This document shows positions 63,149 to 64,000 of a DNA stretch of 64,000 bases, one piece after another. The notes beneath the pieces were generated by a model, which worked only from the letters and a program-made list of their open reading frames with translations, searched no databases and was not told the DNA's origin. Made by a program: the position numbers and the translations under genes. Within the stretch, counting starts at the first letter, position 1; each line of letters begins with the position of its first letter. Source of the stretch: Ilyobacter_A sp963668015 (GTDB lineage: Bacteria > Fusobacteriota > Fusobacteriia > Fusobacteriales > Fusobacteriaceae); NCBI GenBank assembly GCA_963668015.2, contig CAXXCR010000007.1, positions 11,610 to 75,609 on the forward strand. The letters are read 5' to 3'.

Positions 63149-64000
63149 AAAAGGGATATTTTCAAGTGCTGCTTTTTTTAATTGTATTTGAGTTTTTTAA
63201 TTTTAAGCTCACATCTGATGCAAAAAAAGTGTATGCAGCACCTCGTATTATCAAGAAAAAACAGGTTTTGGACTTGCAAAAGCATAGGGCGGTAGAGACC
63301 AGTGAGAATATAGAGAAATTCGATGGTAAGGAAGTAAAACCCATAATATACGACATAAACAACTATGATTTGAATGAACTGAGTGTTAAAGAAAAGAAAT
63401 CAAAGTTTATAGAGCTTCTGCTGCCTACAATTTTAATTGTAAAAGAGGAAATCGGAGAGAATAAAAGAAAAACAGAAAAGATAAAGACAAAACTTCAATC
63501 AGGGAAAAAGATCAAGAAGAGCGAAAGCAAGTTTTTGGAAGAGATGTTTTCGCAATATAGGGTGAAAGACAAAGATTTAGATGAACTGTTGGAAAAAATG
63601 ACTACTCCCCCTGCATCTATAATACTGGGACAGGCAATAATAGAGAGCGGCTGGGGCACATCCAGGTTTTTTAAAGAAGCCAATAATGTATTTGGAATAT
63701 GGTCATTTAAAGATAACGAGCCCAGAATAGAATCAAAATCAGGCTATAGAAACGGAAAGAGGGTATACCTGAAAAAATACTCCAGCTTGAAGGAGTGTAT
63801 AGAAGACTATTTATATAAACTAGCAGTCTTAAAACATTATAGCGAGTTTAGAAAAAATGTGTTGAAGACGCAAAATTATATAGAGCTCACAAAATACTTG
63901 AAAGACTATTCGGAGTTAAAGGGAGAGTACGTTGTGAGGTTGAACAAAATAATAGCTAAAAACAACTTAGATTCATACAATACGTATACTTTAATAAAAA
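63145..64000 (+). CDS. Bax-like N-acetylglucosaminidase-domain protein (3' end outside window)
   Basis: A 285-residue open frame that runs off the right edge. It has a hydrophobic signal-like start (GYFQVLLFLIVFEFFNF), and from about residue 150 a glucosaminidase (PF01832-like) core: TTPPASIILGQAIIESGWGT followed by NNVFGIWSFKDNEP. The glutamate in ESGWGTSRF is the usual catalytic residue. Bax proteins are thought to cut peptidoglycan N-acetylglucosamine bonds. The ATG overlaps the methyltransferase stop, and AAGGAG lies five bases upstream. Confidence 0.8.
   Translation, partial: MKKGYFQVLLFLIVFEFFNFKLTSDAKKVYAAPRIIKKKQVLDLQKHRAVETSENIEKFDGKEVKPIIYDINNYDLNELSVKEKKSKFIELLLPTILIVKEEIGENKRKTEKIKTKLQSGKKIKKSESKFLEEMFSQYRVKDKDLDELLEKMTTPPASIILGQAIIESGWGTSRFFKEANNVFGIWSFKDNEPRIESKSGYRNGKRVYLKKYSSLKECIEDYLYKLAVLKHYSEFRKNVLKTQNYIELTKYLKDYSELKGEYVVRLNKIIAKNNLDSYNTYTLIK

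Noticed and set aside
1..64000. CRISPR array, prophage, tRNA or rRNA gene
   Set aside because: No regularly spaced repeats, phage structural genes, tRNA-like T-loop with acceptor stem or rRNA signature was seen.

Overview
The window reads as a chromosomal segment of a low-GC, Gram-negative, probably marine or halotolerant member of the Fusobacteriota. The evidence is the pairing of a PolC-type DNA polymerase III, otherwise typical of Firmicutes-like lineages, with a full outer-membrane set (TamB-like protein, BamA, Skp/OmpH, LpxD), together with AT-rich DNA and frequent TTG/GTG starts. This lineage is inferred from gene content only; some Firmicutes with outer membranes also combine these traits. 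No rRNA, tRNA, CRISPR, intact insertion sequence or prophage was seen.

Layout. 1-4.5 kb: 3' part of polC, a repeat-bearing spacer, an EamA transporter and a tiny antisense lysine-rich ORF. 4.5-9.5 kb (minus): sppA, a thioredoxin-like gene, nfeD and glgX. 9.5-10.2 kb: a MITE-like element with about 37-bp inverted ends. 10.2-12.1 kb: a zinc/manganese-type ABC ATPase and permease plus a small winged-helix gene. 12.1-14.8 kb (minus): an exported oligoendopeptidase F and a divergent uracil-DNA-glycosylase-like protein. 14.9-19.3 kb: an ABM protein, a coiled-coil protein and a tandem pair of exported DUF3857 proteins, one with an intact transglutaminase triad and one without. 19.4-25.1 kb: ybaB, a DUF374 acyltransferase, pdxA, metG, galU, niaR. 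25.2-36.2 kb: tex, a histidine kinase lacking its phospho-acceptor histidine, ileS, lspA, glyQ, glyS.

36.3-51.5 kb is dominated by osmotic and ionic homeostasis: a fused lysine 2,3-aminomutase/beta-lysine acetyltransferase (one polypeptide for N-epsilon-acetyl-beta-lysine synthesis), an OpuC-type compatible-solute importer, an MscS channel, a CorA transporter and KtrAB potassium uptake. Interspersed are a DNA-binding-like orphan, an iron-sulfur flavoprotein, a MazG-like protein, GlpQ, a double-CDGSH protein, a Ub-Mut7C protein and a TSCPD protein.

51.5-64 kb: mnmG, rsmG, tamB, bamA, skp, lpxD, a methyltransferase and a truncated Bax-type glucosaminidase. mnmG carries two +1 shifts and tamB two -1 shifts, all at homopolymers, which suggests base-calling indels more than gene decay.

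Many intergenic regions carry clear sigma70-type promoters (-35, 17-bp spacer, -10) and rho-independent terminators. Two dispersed, related intergenic repeats near 3.0 kb and 44 kb, and a tail motif shared with the 9.6-kb element, suggest a family of small non-coding repeats. All assignments come from reading motifs by eye; no database search was run.
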